Shown here one piece after another: positions 43,008 to 50,620 of a DNA stretch of 64,000 nucleotides. Both the position numbers and the translations under genes were made by a program. The notes under the pieces were generated by a model. That model made no database searches, was not told where the DNA came from, and saw only the letters and a list, made by a program, of their open reading frames with translations. How positions within the stretch are numbered: the first letter of the stretch is position 1; every line of letters starts with the position of its first letter. The DNA lies in contig JAGABZ010000006.1 of the NCBI GenBank assembly GCA_017614375.1, forward strand, positions 1-64,000, written 5' to 3'. Source of the DNA: Spirochaetales bacterium (GTDB lineage: Bacteria; Spirochaetota; Spirochaetia; Sphaerochaetales; Sphaerochaetaceae).

Positions 43008-44174
43008 CTACTCTCCGTCGGCTTCGGCCGCTTTGTCTTCACCGTCCTCCTGGGGTTGACGGTATATGTCCAGGTCGTTCTTCACTCCCTCGACGAGGTT
43101 CTTTTCTCCCTCCTCGTCAAAGATGTTGATCTTCTCCTTCTTGACGGCCAGCCGGATTTCGGTGCCCTTCTCGATGATGCTGTCGATCTGGGACTCCTGA
43201 ACGATCTCGACCTTGGTTCCGTCCTCGAGATGGACGAAGTAGTGGGTGTTCAGACCGAGGAAGACCGCGTCGTCCACCGTCGCCTTCATCCCCTGCGAAG
43301 AAGCCGGGCTCACGACCAGCTCCTCAGGGCGGATCGAGGCGATGACCCGGCGTTCCCGGATTTCCTCCGGAATGATATTCGGCATCCTGACCGAGTAACC
43401 GCTGGGCAGCAGCAGCTCGGCCTGCCCGTTGCTTTCATCCAGGGTGGCGCTGATTACGTTCGTGTGCCCGATAAAGGTGGCTACGAACAGGTTCGCCGGC
43501 CTCTGGTAGAGGATCTTCGGGGTGCCGATCTGCTGTATGTCACCGCCGTTCATGACCGCGATGCGGTCAGAGACAGCCATGGCCTCTTCCTGATCGTGGG
43601 TGACATACACCGTGGTGATTCCGATGCTGTTCTGGATTTCCTTGATGACGGTCCGCATCTCGATTCTGAGTTTGGCGTCGAGATTGGACAGCGGTTCGTC
43701 CATCAGAAGGACATCCGGGGTGATTGCCAGGGCGCGTGCCAGGGCTACGCGCTGTTGCTGCCCTCCGGAGAGGCGTTCAGGCATACGATCGCGGTATTCC
43801 TCAATCTTCATCAGCCTGAGGAACTGGTCCGTCTTTGATTTGATTTCCTCTTTCGGCAGCTTCCTGTTCTTCAGGCCGAACGCGACGTTCTTCTCGACAG
43901 TCATGTTCGGGAAGATGGCGTAGTTCTGGAAAACCATTCCGATTTTCCGCTTCACCGGGTCCATGTCGTTGATCCGGGTGTCGTTGAAGAAGAAATCTCC
44001 CCCCTCGATTGAGTTGAATCCCGCAATCATGCGCAAGAGCGTGGTCTTGCCGCAGCCGGATGGACCAAGGAGGGTGAAGAACTCACCCTCCTTGATGTCC
44101 AGTGATAAGTCAGAAATGATTGTGTTGTCGCCGTACTTCTTTACGGCGTCCCTGATTTTGATTCTTACACTCAC
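43008..44174 (-). CDS. ABC transporter ATP-binding protein (FbpC/PotA type)
   Basis: 388 residues: Walker A GPSGCGKTT, Q loop VFQNYAIFPNM, signature LSGGQQQRVALARAL, Walker B VLLMDEPLSNLD, H loop VTHDQEEA, and a C-terminal TOBE domain (VSPASSQGMKATVDDAVFLG). The tail is acidic. It energises the iron-type importer encoded on both sides. Confidence 0.93.
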   Translation of the reverse strand: MSVRIKIRDAVKKYGDNTIISDLSLDIKEGEFFTLLGPSGCGKTTLLRMIAGFNSIEGGDFFFNDTRINDMDPVKRKIGMVFQNYAIFPNMTVEKNVAFGLKNRKLPKEEIKSKTDQFLRLMKIEEYRDRMPERLSGGQQQRVALARALAITPDVLLMDEPLSNLDAKLRIEMRTVIKEIQNSIGITTVYVTHDQEEAMAVSDRIAVMNGGDIQQIGTPKILYQRPANLFVATFIGHTNVISATLDESNGQAELLLPSGYSVRMPNIIPEEIRERRVIASIRPEELVVSPASSQGMKATVDDAVFLGLNTHYFVHLEDGTKVEIVQESQIDSIIEKGTEIRLAVKKEKINIFDEEGEKNLVEGVKNDLDIYRQPQEDGEDKAAEADGE

Positions 44175-44199
44175 GGCTTCTGACCTCTCGGTTTAAGTC

Positions 44200-45240
44200 T
44201 TATTTGGTCTTCTGGACGATTTCGTCGAACCTGGCCTGCCATGCGGCCTTGTTGGCTCCGCAGAGCTCGAGGTCCTCATACACCACGTGTATGGTGGAGA
44301 AGGCCGGCATGTTGGCTGACTCGTTCGGGATGTCGGGGTTGACCGGTCTGGCGGTCGACTTTCCGATTTCCCTCTGTCCTTCGTCCGAAATCAGCCAGTC
44401 CATGAACAGTTTGGCGTTGTCCATGTTCTTGGCGCCCTTGAGGATGGCGGCTCCGGCTGCGAGCCATACGGCTCCTTCCTCGGGGTAGACCAGTTTGACG
44501 TTGGTGGCGCCGTCATCGAGCAGGCCCACGCAGGGGTCCTCGTAGGACACGCCGACGGCGTACTCACCGCTGACGGTTCCCTTGTAGATTGCCGAAGAAG
44601 AGGAGAGGATGATTCCGTTGAGCTGAGCGCAGAACTTCTCGACCCATTCCCAGGCCTTCTCGTCGTACGGCTGGTCGCCCATCACCAGGAGCATGTTGGT
44701 CAGTTCGGCCCACGCGGAAGACGAAGTGGCGGCGTTGCCCATCGCGATCTTGCCCTTCAGTTCCGGCCAAAGCAGATCCTTGTAGCCCTTGAAGTCGTCC
44801 GGGTTGCGGCCGAGGGACTTGATGACGTCGACATTGATCAACAGCGCGGCCGAACCGTCAAGGCAGTAACGGGTGACGCATCCGTTCTGGTTCTGATAGG
44901 CCTCGGGGAGCTTTTCATTTCCCTTGGCCACATACGGCTCAAAGTAGTCCTTGTAGGTGTTGCCGTTGGCGAAGTTTACGCCGCCGTACCAGACATCGGC
45001 CTGCGGATTGCCGGCTTCGGACTTGACTCTCTCGATGACCTGTCCGGTTCCCATCGAAAGGACTTCGACCTCGATGCCGTACTTTTCGCCGAAGGTGTAG
45101 GCCGCATCGACCAGCTTGTCCGAGTTCGGTGAATAAATCACCAGCTTCCCGCCGCCATTGGCGGCTTCAGTTCTGCCCTGGGCGAACACGCCGGTCATGG
45201 CAATTGCCAGAACGAGCAGTACAACCGAAAGTTTCTTCAT
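44200..45240 (-). CDS. Iron(III)-type periplasmic binding protein
   Basis: 346 residues beginning MKKLSVVLLVLAIAMTGVFA, a signal peptide. It is related to FbpA/AfuA binding proteins (KLVIYSPNSDKLVDAAYTFGEKYGIEVEV, ADVWYGG, NAATSSSAWAELTNML, DWLISDEGQREIGKSTARPVNP). Ferric iron is the usual ligand, but phosphonate- and thiamine-binding relatives look similar. First gene of the operon. Its leader contains two palindromes that may be regulatory. Start behind AGGAGGAAAC. Confidence 0.88.
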   Translation of the reverse strand: MKKLSVVLLVLAIAMTGVFAQGRTEAANGGGKLVIYSPNSDKLVDAAYTFGEKYGIEVEVLSMGTGQVIERVKSEAGNPQADVWYGGVNFANGNTYKDYFEPYVAKGNEKLPEAYQNQNGCVTRYCLDGSAALLINVDVIKSLGRNPDDFKGYKDLLWPELKGKIAMGNAATSSSAWAELTNMLLVMGDQPYDEKAWEWVEKFCAQLNGIILSSSSAIYKGTVSGEYAVGVSYEDPCVGLLDDGATNVKLVYPEEGAVWLAAGAAILKGAKNMDNAKLFMDWLISDEGQREIGKSTARPVNPDIPNESANMPAFSTIHVVYEDLELCGANKAAWQARFDEIVQKTK

Positions 45241-45250
45241 GTTTCCTCCT

Positions 45251-45298
45251 TTTGACAAAGTCAAACAAAACACAACAGTTCCTCCCCGTGACGGGGAG
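45251..45298 (-). promoter_or_regulatory. Two palindromes in the ABC operon leader
   Basis: TTTGAC-AAA-GTCAAA (45251-45265) abuts the ribosome-binding site, and CTCCCCG-TGA-CGGGGAG (45282-45298) lies 17 bp upstream. Either could be an operator for a metal-responsive repressor or a leader hairpin that controls access to the ribosome-binding site. Confidence 0.5.
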
Positions 45299-45360
45299 AA
45301 TCAATTGAGATTATCAAACGGTTTTACCCTGTGGTCAATGAAAAACTGCTGTCCGTGCTT

Positions 45361-46050
45361 TCATCGGACCTCTGTTTCCGCTCTGCCGACTGACGCGGCG
45401 ATTGCTCTCAGTTCCGCTTCGGTGTAAGCTGAGGCCCGGCCGAACTCCGGATCGAGGGTTTTCCTGGGATTGAAGGTCTGAAGATACCATTTGGCATTGT
45501 TTCCGATTAGTTTTGCCATCTTCGGGAAATCATCCGGCTCGAGCAGACCCTTGGGACAGGTGGTCCGGTACTCATGCCCGATTCCGGACCGTTCCAGAAT
45601 TCCGATCGATTTCCCGATCGCCGCGGTATCGGCAAAGCCGAAGAGGCCGTACTTCTCAAACGGGGCCTTGATGTCCATAGCCACGTAGTCGACCAGGCCG
45701 GAGCAAATCAGGGACTTCAGCACGGCCGGCCTGCTTCCGTTGGTGTCGAGCTTGATTTTCAGTCCCAGCGGCCGGACCCGGCGCAGAAAAGCCGGCAGGT
45801 CCGGGTGCAGCGTGGGCTCACCGCCGGAGACCACCAGGGCGTCGAGCATGGCAGAGCGCCTGGTCAGATAGGCGAGTATTTCTTCTTCGGTGTAGGTCTC
45901 GTCCGAGTAGGCCGGGTCCGAGCCGGGAACGACGAACTCCGGATTGTGGCAGTAGGGGCAACGGAAATTGCAGCCGCCGGTGAACACGGCGGCTGCCACG
46001 AGACCCGGATAGTTTACCAGGTCGGTCTTGATGAAGCCTGAAAAGGTCAT
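45361..46050 (-). CDS. nrdG: Anaerobic ribonucleotide reductase activating protein
   Basis: 229 residues, radical-SAM enzyme with GGCNFRCPYCHNPE (CxxxCxxC), VSGGEPTLHPDL and a MDIKAPFEKY segment. It generates the glycyl radical on NrdD. Its start overlaps the NrdD stop by four bases. It is longer than enterobacterial NrdG and of the type used by class III reductases with a fused redoxin. Confidence 0.93.
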   Translation of the reverse strand: MTFSGFIKTDLVNYPGLVAAAVFTGGCNFRCPYCHNPEFVVPGSDPAYSDETYTEEEILAYLTRRSAMLDALVVSGGEPTLHPDLPAFLRRVRPLGLKIKLDTNGSRPAVLKSLICSGLVDYVAMDIKAPFEKYGLFGFADTAAIGKSIGILERSGIGHEYRTTCPKGLLEPDDFPKMAKLIGNNAKWYLQTFNPRKTLDPEFGRASAYTEAELRAIAASVGRAETEVR

Positions 46051-48362
46051 GCCCTGCGGCCGTTGGCCTGTGCCCAGGCCGCTATCGCCGGAGCGCCGCT
46101 GATTGCCGATGCCGGGTCGGACGGGTCGGGAATCAGGGTCGGTACGGACTTCACGCCGTACTTTTCCGTCATCTCACGGTTTTCCATGGCGTCGACGACC
46201 TTGTAGGCGATTCCCTTGCGCTCAAGGTTGGCCTTGGCTCCCGGGCAGTTCGGACAGGTCTTTGACGTGAACAGCAGGGGCAGTCCGGCGCGGATCTCGG
46301 TGCTGTAGGTCTTTCTTTCCTTGAACTCCTGGGTCTTTCCGGTGTTCCAGTTCTGGACGGGGCGGTAGTAGCCGGTGATGCGGGAATAGACCTCGGTCCT
46401 CTTGTGGCAAATCGGGCACTCCCACTGCTCGCCGACGAGGTACCCGTGGTCCTGGCAGACGGAGTAGGTCGGGGAGATGGTGTAGTAGGGCAGCTTGTGG
46501 TTCTCGGCGATCTTGCGCACCAGGGTCCTGGTGGCGGTCCAATCGGCGATCTTCTGTCCGAGGAAGACGTGGAATACAGTTCCGGAGGTGTACTTGACCT
46601 GCAGCGGGTCCTGGATGTCCATCGCCTCGAAGATGTCGTCGGTGAATCCGACCGGCAGGTTGGATGAGTTGGTGTAGTACGGCGCAGCCGGGGTTCCGGA
46701 AGTGATGATGTCCGGATAGCGCTTCTTGTCGTGCTTGGCCAGGCGGTAGGCGGTGGACTCGGCAGGAGTGGCCTCGAGGTTGTACAGGTCGCCGTACTTG
46801 ACCTGGTAGTCGGACAGGCGGTCGCGCATGTGGTCCAGGACCTCGGCGGCAAACTTCTGCGATTCGGGATGGGTCAGGTCTTGCCCAATCCACTTCGCGT
46901 TGAGGCAGACCTCGTTCATGCCGACCAGACCGATGGTGGAGAAGTGGTTGTTGAACGTCCCCAGATAGCGCTTGGTGTACGGATACAGGCCGTTCTCCAG
47001 ATAGGCGGTGACGACCTCGCGCTTGGTCTTCAGGCTGCGGGCGGCGACGTCCATCAGGTGGTCGAGGCGGGCGTAGAAGTCCTTTTCGTCCTGGGCGAGG
47101 TAGGCAATCCTCGGGAGGTTGAGCGTCACGACGCCGATCGAGCCGGTCGACTCGCCGCTGCCGAAGAATCCGCCGCTCTTCTTGCGCAGTTCACGCAAAT
47201 CGAGTCTGAGGCGGCAGCACATGGAGCGCACGTCGGAGGGCTGCATCTCGGTGTTTCCGATGTAGTTGGAGAAATACGGGGTGCCGTACTTGCCGGTCAT
47301 TTCGAACAGGAGCCTGTTGTTCTCCGTGTCGGACCAGTCGAAGTCCTTGGTCAGCGAGTAGGTCGGAATCGGGTACTGGAATCCTCTGCCGTTGGCATCG
47401 CCCTCGATCATGATCTGGAGAAATGCCTTGTTGACCATGTCCATCTCGGCCTTGCAGTCGCCGTAGGTGAAGTCCTGGTCCTTTCCGCCGACGATTGCCG
47501 GCAGGTCCTTAAGGTCATCGGGCACGGTCCAGTCGAGGGTGATGTTGGAGAACGGAGCCTGGGTGCCCCACCGGGAGGGGGTGTTTACTCCGAAGACGAA
47601 CGACTCGATGCACTGCTTGACTTCCTTGAACTCGAGGTGGTCGGCCTTTACGAACGCCGAGAGGTAGGTGTCGAAGCTGGAAAAGGCCTGGGCGCCTGCC
47701 CATTCGTTCTGCATGATTCCGATGAAGTTGACCATCTGGTTGCACAGGGTGGACAGGTGCTTGGCCGGGGCGGAGGAAATCTTTCCGTCCACTCCGCCGA
47801 GTCCCTCGCGGATCAACTGCTTGAGGCTCCAGCCGGCACAGTATCCGGAGAGCATCGACAAATCGTGCAGGTGCAGATCGCAGTTGCGGTGGGCGTCGCC
47901 GATTTCCTGGTCGTAGATTTCCGAGAGCCAGTAGTTGGCGGTGACGGCGCCGCTGTTGGACAGGATCAGGCCGCCGATCGAGTAGTTGACGGTGCTGTTC
48001 TCCTTGACGCGCCAGTCGTTGGCACCGAGGTAGTTGTCGATGATCGCCTTGTAGTCGACGAGGGTCCGGCCGGCCTGGCGGACGTTCTCATGCTGCTTGC
48101 GGTAGAGGATGTAGGCCTTTGCCACGTCCTCGTAGCCGGCCTGGGCCAGGGTGCTCTCGACGGCGTCCTGAATGTCTTCGATCGACACGGCGCCTTCCTT
48201 GACCTTGTCGGAGAATCTGGCGCTGGCCCTGAGGGCGAGCATCTGGATCACGTCGTCGTTGTAATTCTTGTTGGTTGATACGAAGGCGCGTACAATCGCG
48301 TTCTCGATCTTCTTTATGTCGAAGCCGACTTTCTCTCCGGTCCTCTTTACTACCTGATACAT
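46047..48362 (-). CDS. nrdD: Anaerobic ribonucleoside-triphosphate reductase with C-terminal redoxin
   Basis: 771 residues. Residues 1-90 are an ATP-cone (VVKRTGEKVGFDIKKIENAIVRAF), followed by the class III catalytic barrel. The zinc site is visible as VCQDHGYLVGEQWECPICHKR and the glycyl-radical loop as RITGYYRPVQNWNTGK. The last 75 residues are a glutaredoxin/NrdH-like domain (LLFTSKTCPNCPGAKANLERKGIAYKVVDA), a fusion that could supply the reductant directly. The start is the ATG after GGGAGG; an upstream in-frame Met has no such site. Tandem NrdR boxes lie about 140 bp upstream. Confidence 0.93.
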   Translation of the reverse strand: MYQVVKRTGEKVGFDIKKIENAIVRAFVSTNKNYNDDVIQMLALRASARFSDKVKEGAVSIEDIQDAVESTLAQAGYEDVAKAYILYRKQHENVRQAGRTLVDYKAIIDNYLGANDWRVKENSTVNYSIGGLILSNSGAVTANYWLSEIYDQEIGDAHRNCDLHLHDLSMLSGYCAGWSLKQLIREGLGGVDGKISSAPAKHLSTLCNQMVNFIGIMQNEWAGAQAFSSFDTYLSAFVKADHLEFKEVKQCIESFVFGVNTPSRWGTQAPFSNITLDWTVPDDLKDLPAIVGGKDQDFTYGDCKAEMDMVNKAFLQIMIEGDANGRGFQYPIPTYSLTKDFDWSDTENNRLLFEMTGKYGTPYFSNYIGNTEMQPSDVRSMCCRLRLDLRELRKKSGGFFGSGESTGSIGVVTLNLPRIAYLAQDEKDFYARLDHLMDVAARSLKTKREVVTAYLENGLYPYTKRYLGTFNNHFSTIGLVGMNEVCLNAKWIGQDLTHPESQKFAAEVLDHMRDRLSDYQVKYGDLYNLEATPAESTAYRLAKHDKKRYPDIITSGTPAAPYYTNSSNLPVGFTDDIFEAMDIQDPLQVKYTSGTVFHVFLGQKIADWTATRTLVRKIAENHKLPYYTISPTYSVCQDHGYLVGEQWECPICHKRTEVYSRITGYYRPVQNWNTGKTQEFKERKTYSTEIRAGLPLLFTSKTCPNCPGAKANLERKGIAYKVVDAMENREMTEKYGVKSVPTLIPDPSDPASAISGAPAIAAWAQANGRRA
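46870..46888 (+). repeat. REP-like motif match inside nrdD
   Basis: GGGTCAGGTCTTGCCCAAT matches the intergenic motif core exactly but lies in the nrdD coding sequence, encoding IGQDLTHP on the other strand. It may be coincidence. Confidence 0.4.
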
Positions 48363-48498
48363 TGGAACCTCCCGGTATCTCGAGGGCAAGGTGCGAAACA
48401 ATCCCGCATTCACCGCACAGGAACGGAGGAACCGCGAGAGCCCCCTGTTTCTCCCCATACGGAATGCATTTGTGTTGCTTTACGTTAATTTACGCCAA

Positions 48499-48546
48499 AC
48501 ACAAAATGTAGCGTACCGATGCGCTCTGTGACGCTATATTAAGGGG
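48499..48546 (-). promoter_or_regulatory. Tandem NrdR boxes upstream of nrdD
   Basis: Minus-strand ACGCTACATTTTGTGT (48514-48499) and CCCCTTAATATAGCGT (48546-48531) resemble the NrdR consensus ACACTATATATAGTGT at about 12 and 11 of 16 positions. They are separated by 16 bp, the canonical three-turn spacing. NrdR represses reductase genes when dATP is high. Confidence 0.65.
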
Positions 48547-48663
48547 CCGCCGGAGCGTTGTCAATACGCTTTTTCAGAAAAAATCAGCCGATTTCCAGCG
48601 CCCCTCCGTCACGCCCGCCACAACCGTCCGTCATCGGAAGAATTGCCCCCGCCGCCCGCTCCT

Positions 48664-48690
48664 TTCCCCGGGCAAGGCCTGACCGTCTCC
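48664..48690 (-). repeat. REP-like motif copy upstream of nrdD
   Basis: Minus-strand GGAGACGGTCAGGCCTTGCC then CGGGGAA. The 48547-48874 gap otherwise contains only the left 101-bp repeat. Confidence 0.7.
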
Positions 48691-48736
48691 ACCCCGCGCC
48701 CCTTGCACCTCCCTTCACTGTCCTCGGTCTGCCGAG

Positions 48737-48837
48737 AACGCGCGGAGGTAGTCCGTTTTCGGCCTCGATTGGTGAAAAATTTACGGAGCGAGGACGAAAA
48801 TGGCCTCGCTGCACGCAAAAACGGCGAAGCGAGGCCG
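48737..48837 (+). repeat. 101-bp direct repeat, left copy
   Basis: 98 of 101 positions match the copy at 49758-49858. It contains an inverted repeat GGCCTCGCT/AGCGAGGCC and an A/T-rich centre. The two copies bracket the nuclease-like gene. Confidence 0.9.
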
Positions 48838-48874
48838 TTTCAGTATGCCTTCTGCTGAAAAGGGTCGCCTCCGT

Positions 48875-49651
48875 TCAGAGCAGGTATTCGTCGATCAGCC
48901 TATCGGCTTCGGTGGTGTCGAACACATGTTCCGGGCTTTCGAATGTCATCAGGAAGTTTTTTCCGAGTTCATACCCGTGCTTTTTGTAAATCCGGATCTT
49001 CCTGAACGACTTGTAGGCGTAGTCGGAGTCACCCAGCCGCCCGAAATGTTCCCATATGAACACCTGCCGGGTGCGCTTGTTGAGCACCAGAAAGTCCGGA
49101 TAGTACACCCCGTCATCTTTGAGATCGAGTTCGGCCTCATAGTGGTAGGGGATGCCGGCTTTGAGCAGCCTGTCGGCAATCAGGGCCTCGCTTTTGGACC
49201 GCACCTTTTCCCCGCGCGCGGTTACAATGCTGTCTTTCTTTTCCTTTTTGTTTGTGCGGTATCTGACTTTCTGCCAGCGCGCGGCGTAGTCCTCATCTTT
49301 TCCGCCCCAGGGCACGACGAACCGCATTATGTCGCCGGGGACAGCCGAGGCGGCAGTTTCAAAGGGCAAGGCCTTGGCCAGAACCCGGATTGCCCTCAGA
49401 ATCGCCGCTTTTTCCCTCAGCGCGAACTTGCGCAGCGTCTGCTCGTACCTCTTCTGGGCAAGCAGCCTGATCTGTGCTTCCTGCCGGCTGCTGAGGGGCA
49501 CTGCGTGGTCTCCTGCTTTTTTGTAGTACTTTACTTGAGCGCCCTTGCGGTGGTAGAGCAGATTGCCTTCAGTTCCGGGGATTTCCCTTAATAGGACGCT
49601 CTCAATCGTTGCCAGCCTGGCTTCAGCCCGGCTCAGGATTTCTTTGCTCAT
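48875..49651 (-). CDS. PD-(D/E)XK nuclease-like protein, copy 2
   Basis: 258 residues, the same length as the protein encoded at 3417-4193 and clearly homologous, especially across KVRSKSEALIADRLLKAGIP, YYPDFLVLNKRTRQVFIWEH and FGRLGDSDYAYKSFRKIRIY. These blocks have the Glu, PD-like Asp and a third acidic/His strand of a restriction-endonuclease fold. The N-terminal half is basic and helical. Start at ATG after AGGAGGAG. The gene lies between two 101-bp direct repeats, as if the whole 1.1-kb block were a unit. Function is inferred from motifs. Confidence 0.62.
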   Translation of the reverse strand: MSKEILSRAEARLATIESVLLREIPGTEGNLLYHRKGAQVKYYKKAGDHAVPLSSRQEAQIRLLAQKRYEQTLRKFALREKAAILRAIRVLAKALPFETAASAVPGDIMRFVVPWGGKDEDYAARWQKVRYRTNKKEKKDSIVTARGEKVRSKSEALIADRLLKAGIPYHYEAELDLKDDGVYYPDFLVLNKRTRQVFIWEHFGRLGDSDYAYKSFRKIRIYKKHGYELGKNFLMTFESPEHVFDTTEADRLIDEYLL

Positions 49652-49757
49652 AGCAACTCCTCCTGCATCACATATCCGCGCGCAGGGGCTTTTCGCTGAG
49701 AACAATTCGGAGTTTTTTGCTCTTTTTTCCGGTGGCCTGTGTCCTCGCCCGGACAAA

Positions 49758-49858
49758 AACGCGCGGAGGTAGTCCGTTTTTGGCCTCGAATGGTGTAAAA
49801 TTTACGGAGCGAGGACGAAAATGGCCTCGCTGCACGCAAAAACGGCGAAGCGAGGCCG
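49758..49858 (+). repeat. 101-bp direct repeat, right copy
   Basis: Partner of the 48737-48837 repeat with three mismatches, including the 9-bp inverted repeat near its end. Confidence 0.9.
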
Positions 49859-49902
49859 CAATCTCAGTCAAGCTGAGTCAGGGATTTGAAGGGGAAGGGG
49901 AA

Positions 49903-50175
49903 TCAGTCTCCCTGCCTTTTCAGGACTTTGTCCATCTTTTCGTTGATGGCGATAATCTGGGCCATCAGGCCGAAGACGATTATCACAAACACGAAAGAGA
50001 CAACGAATCCGGCAAGCCCGCCGAGAATTATGCATGCCACATCGCTGCGGATGCCCGTCATCCAATAGAGCTCCTCTCCTCCGAAATACCCTCCGCCGAT
50101 TGTCCCGGCCAGGATAATAAGGATGGAAAGGAAACCGAGCATCTTGGAAAACGCCTTTGCGATAAACTTCATCAT
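49903..50175 (-). CDS. Small two-helix membrane protein
   Basis: 90 residues starting MMKFIAKAFSKM with AGGAGG upstream. Two membrane helices (about 13-32 and 47-74) are separated by a Gly-rich turn and followed by a short basic helix (NEKMDKVLKRQGD). It resembles many small uncharacterised membrane proteins. No partner is visible. Confidence 0.65.
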   Translation of the reverse strand: MMKFIAKAFSKMLGFLSILIILAGTIGGGYFGGEELYWMTGIRSDVACIILGGLAGFVVSFVFVIIVFGLMAQIIAINEKMDKVLKRQGD

Positions 50176-50268
50176 CTGAATGCCTCCTAGAAACATTATT
50201 CAGCAGTATGTTAATGCAAGTGTTTTGGGCGCACAACTATAAAAACACAGAAATTGAAGCGGGGGCGG

Positions 50269-50390
50269 GGGCAGAGTGGATTTGCCTTCGCCTCCCGGAG
50301 GTCCGGCTCAGGCCGCCTCCGCTTCGGGCGCTCATCGAATCGCGTCCGAGTACGCTCCGGTTCAAATCCCCGTTCTCGCCTATAAACGCC
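50269..50390 (-). repeat. tRNA-Pro-linked palindromic element (copy P)
   Basis: The plus-strand outer stem GGATTTG (50278-50284)/CAAATCC (50363-50369) copies the tRNA-Pro T-arm. Middle stem CCGGAG (50295-50300)/CTCCGG (50355-50360); inner stem GGGCGC (50326-50331)/GCGTCC (50342-50347). The distal end carries a second copy of the tRNA 3' end, GGGCAGAGTGGATTTG. Homologous to the elements beside tRNA-Val. Confidence 0.7.
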
Positions 50391-50391
50391 A

Positions 50392-50417
50392 AGAGGACCA
50401 GCTGATGCTGATCCTCT
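50392..50417 (-). terminator. Displaced tRNA-Pro terminator-like hairpin
   Basis: Minus strand AGAGGATCAGC-ATCA-GCTGGTCCTCT, an 11-bp stem (one G-U pair) followed by TTGGCGTTTAT. Confidence 0.6.
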
Positions 50418-50423
50418 CGTCGT

Positions 50424-50466
50424 TTCGGGCAGAGTGGATTTGAACCACCGACCCCTTGGTCCCGAA
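50424..50466 (-). repeat. att repeat: displaced 3' half of tRNA-Pro
   Basis: 43 bp identical to 53666-53708, covering the tRNA from the anticodon loop to the 3' end. It marks the distal boundary of the integrated element and lacks the 5' half of the tRNA, so it is not a functional tRNA. Confidence 0.9.
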
Positions 50467-50568
50467 GGCACACCGTCCGTCAAGCCACTTGTTATGTCAA
50501 AGGCAGTATGTTACATGACAAAAGGATAGTCAAGCGAGATGTTAAGAGAAAGGAGGGAAAGAAAGCCT

Positions 50569-50611
50569 ACACACTGTGTTTTTTATACACAGTTTTGACA
50601 CACAGTGTGTC
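50569..50611. promoter_or_regulatory. ACACAGTGTGT inverted repeats
   Basis: ACACACTGTGT (50569-50579) and ACACAGTGTGT (50600-50610) are an 11-bp inverted repeat with a second, nested ACACAGT between them. The 15-bp palindrome GACACACAGTGTGTC lies at 50597-50611. Possible operator or terminator within the element, next to the 3' end of the coiled-coil gene. Confidence 0.4.
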
Positions 50612-50620
50612 GAGAAAAAA

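Noticed and set aside
46731-48278. 515-codon open frame on the plus strand opposite nrdD
   Set aside because: It is the antisense shadow of a clearly recognisable enzyme; composition is Val/Gly/Asp-rich without domain motifs, and there is no ribosome-binding site.
50424-50466. Second functional tRNA-Pro
   Set aside because: Only the 3' half from the anticodon loop is present; the 5' half and D-arm are unrelated sequence.
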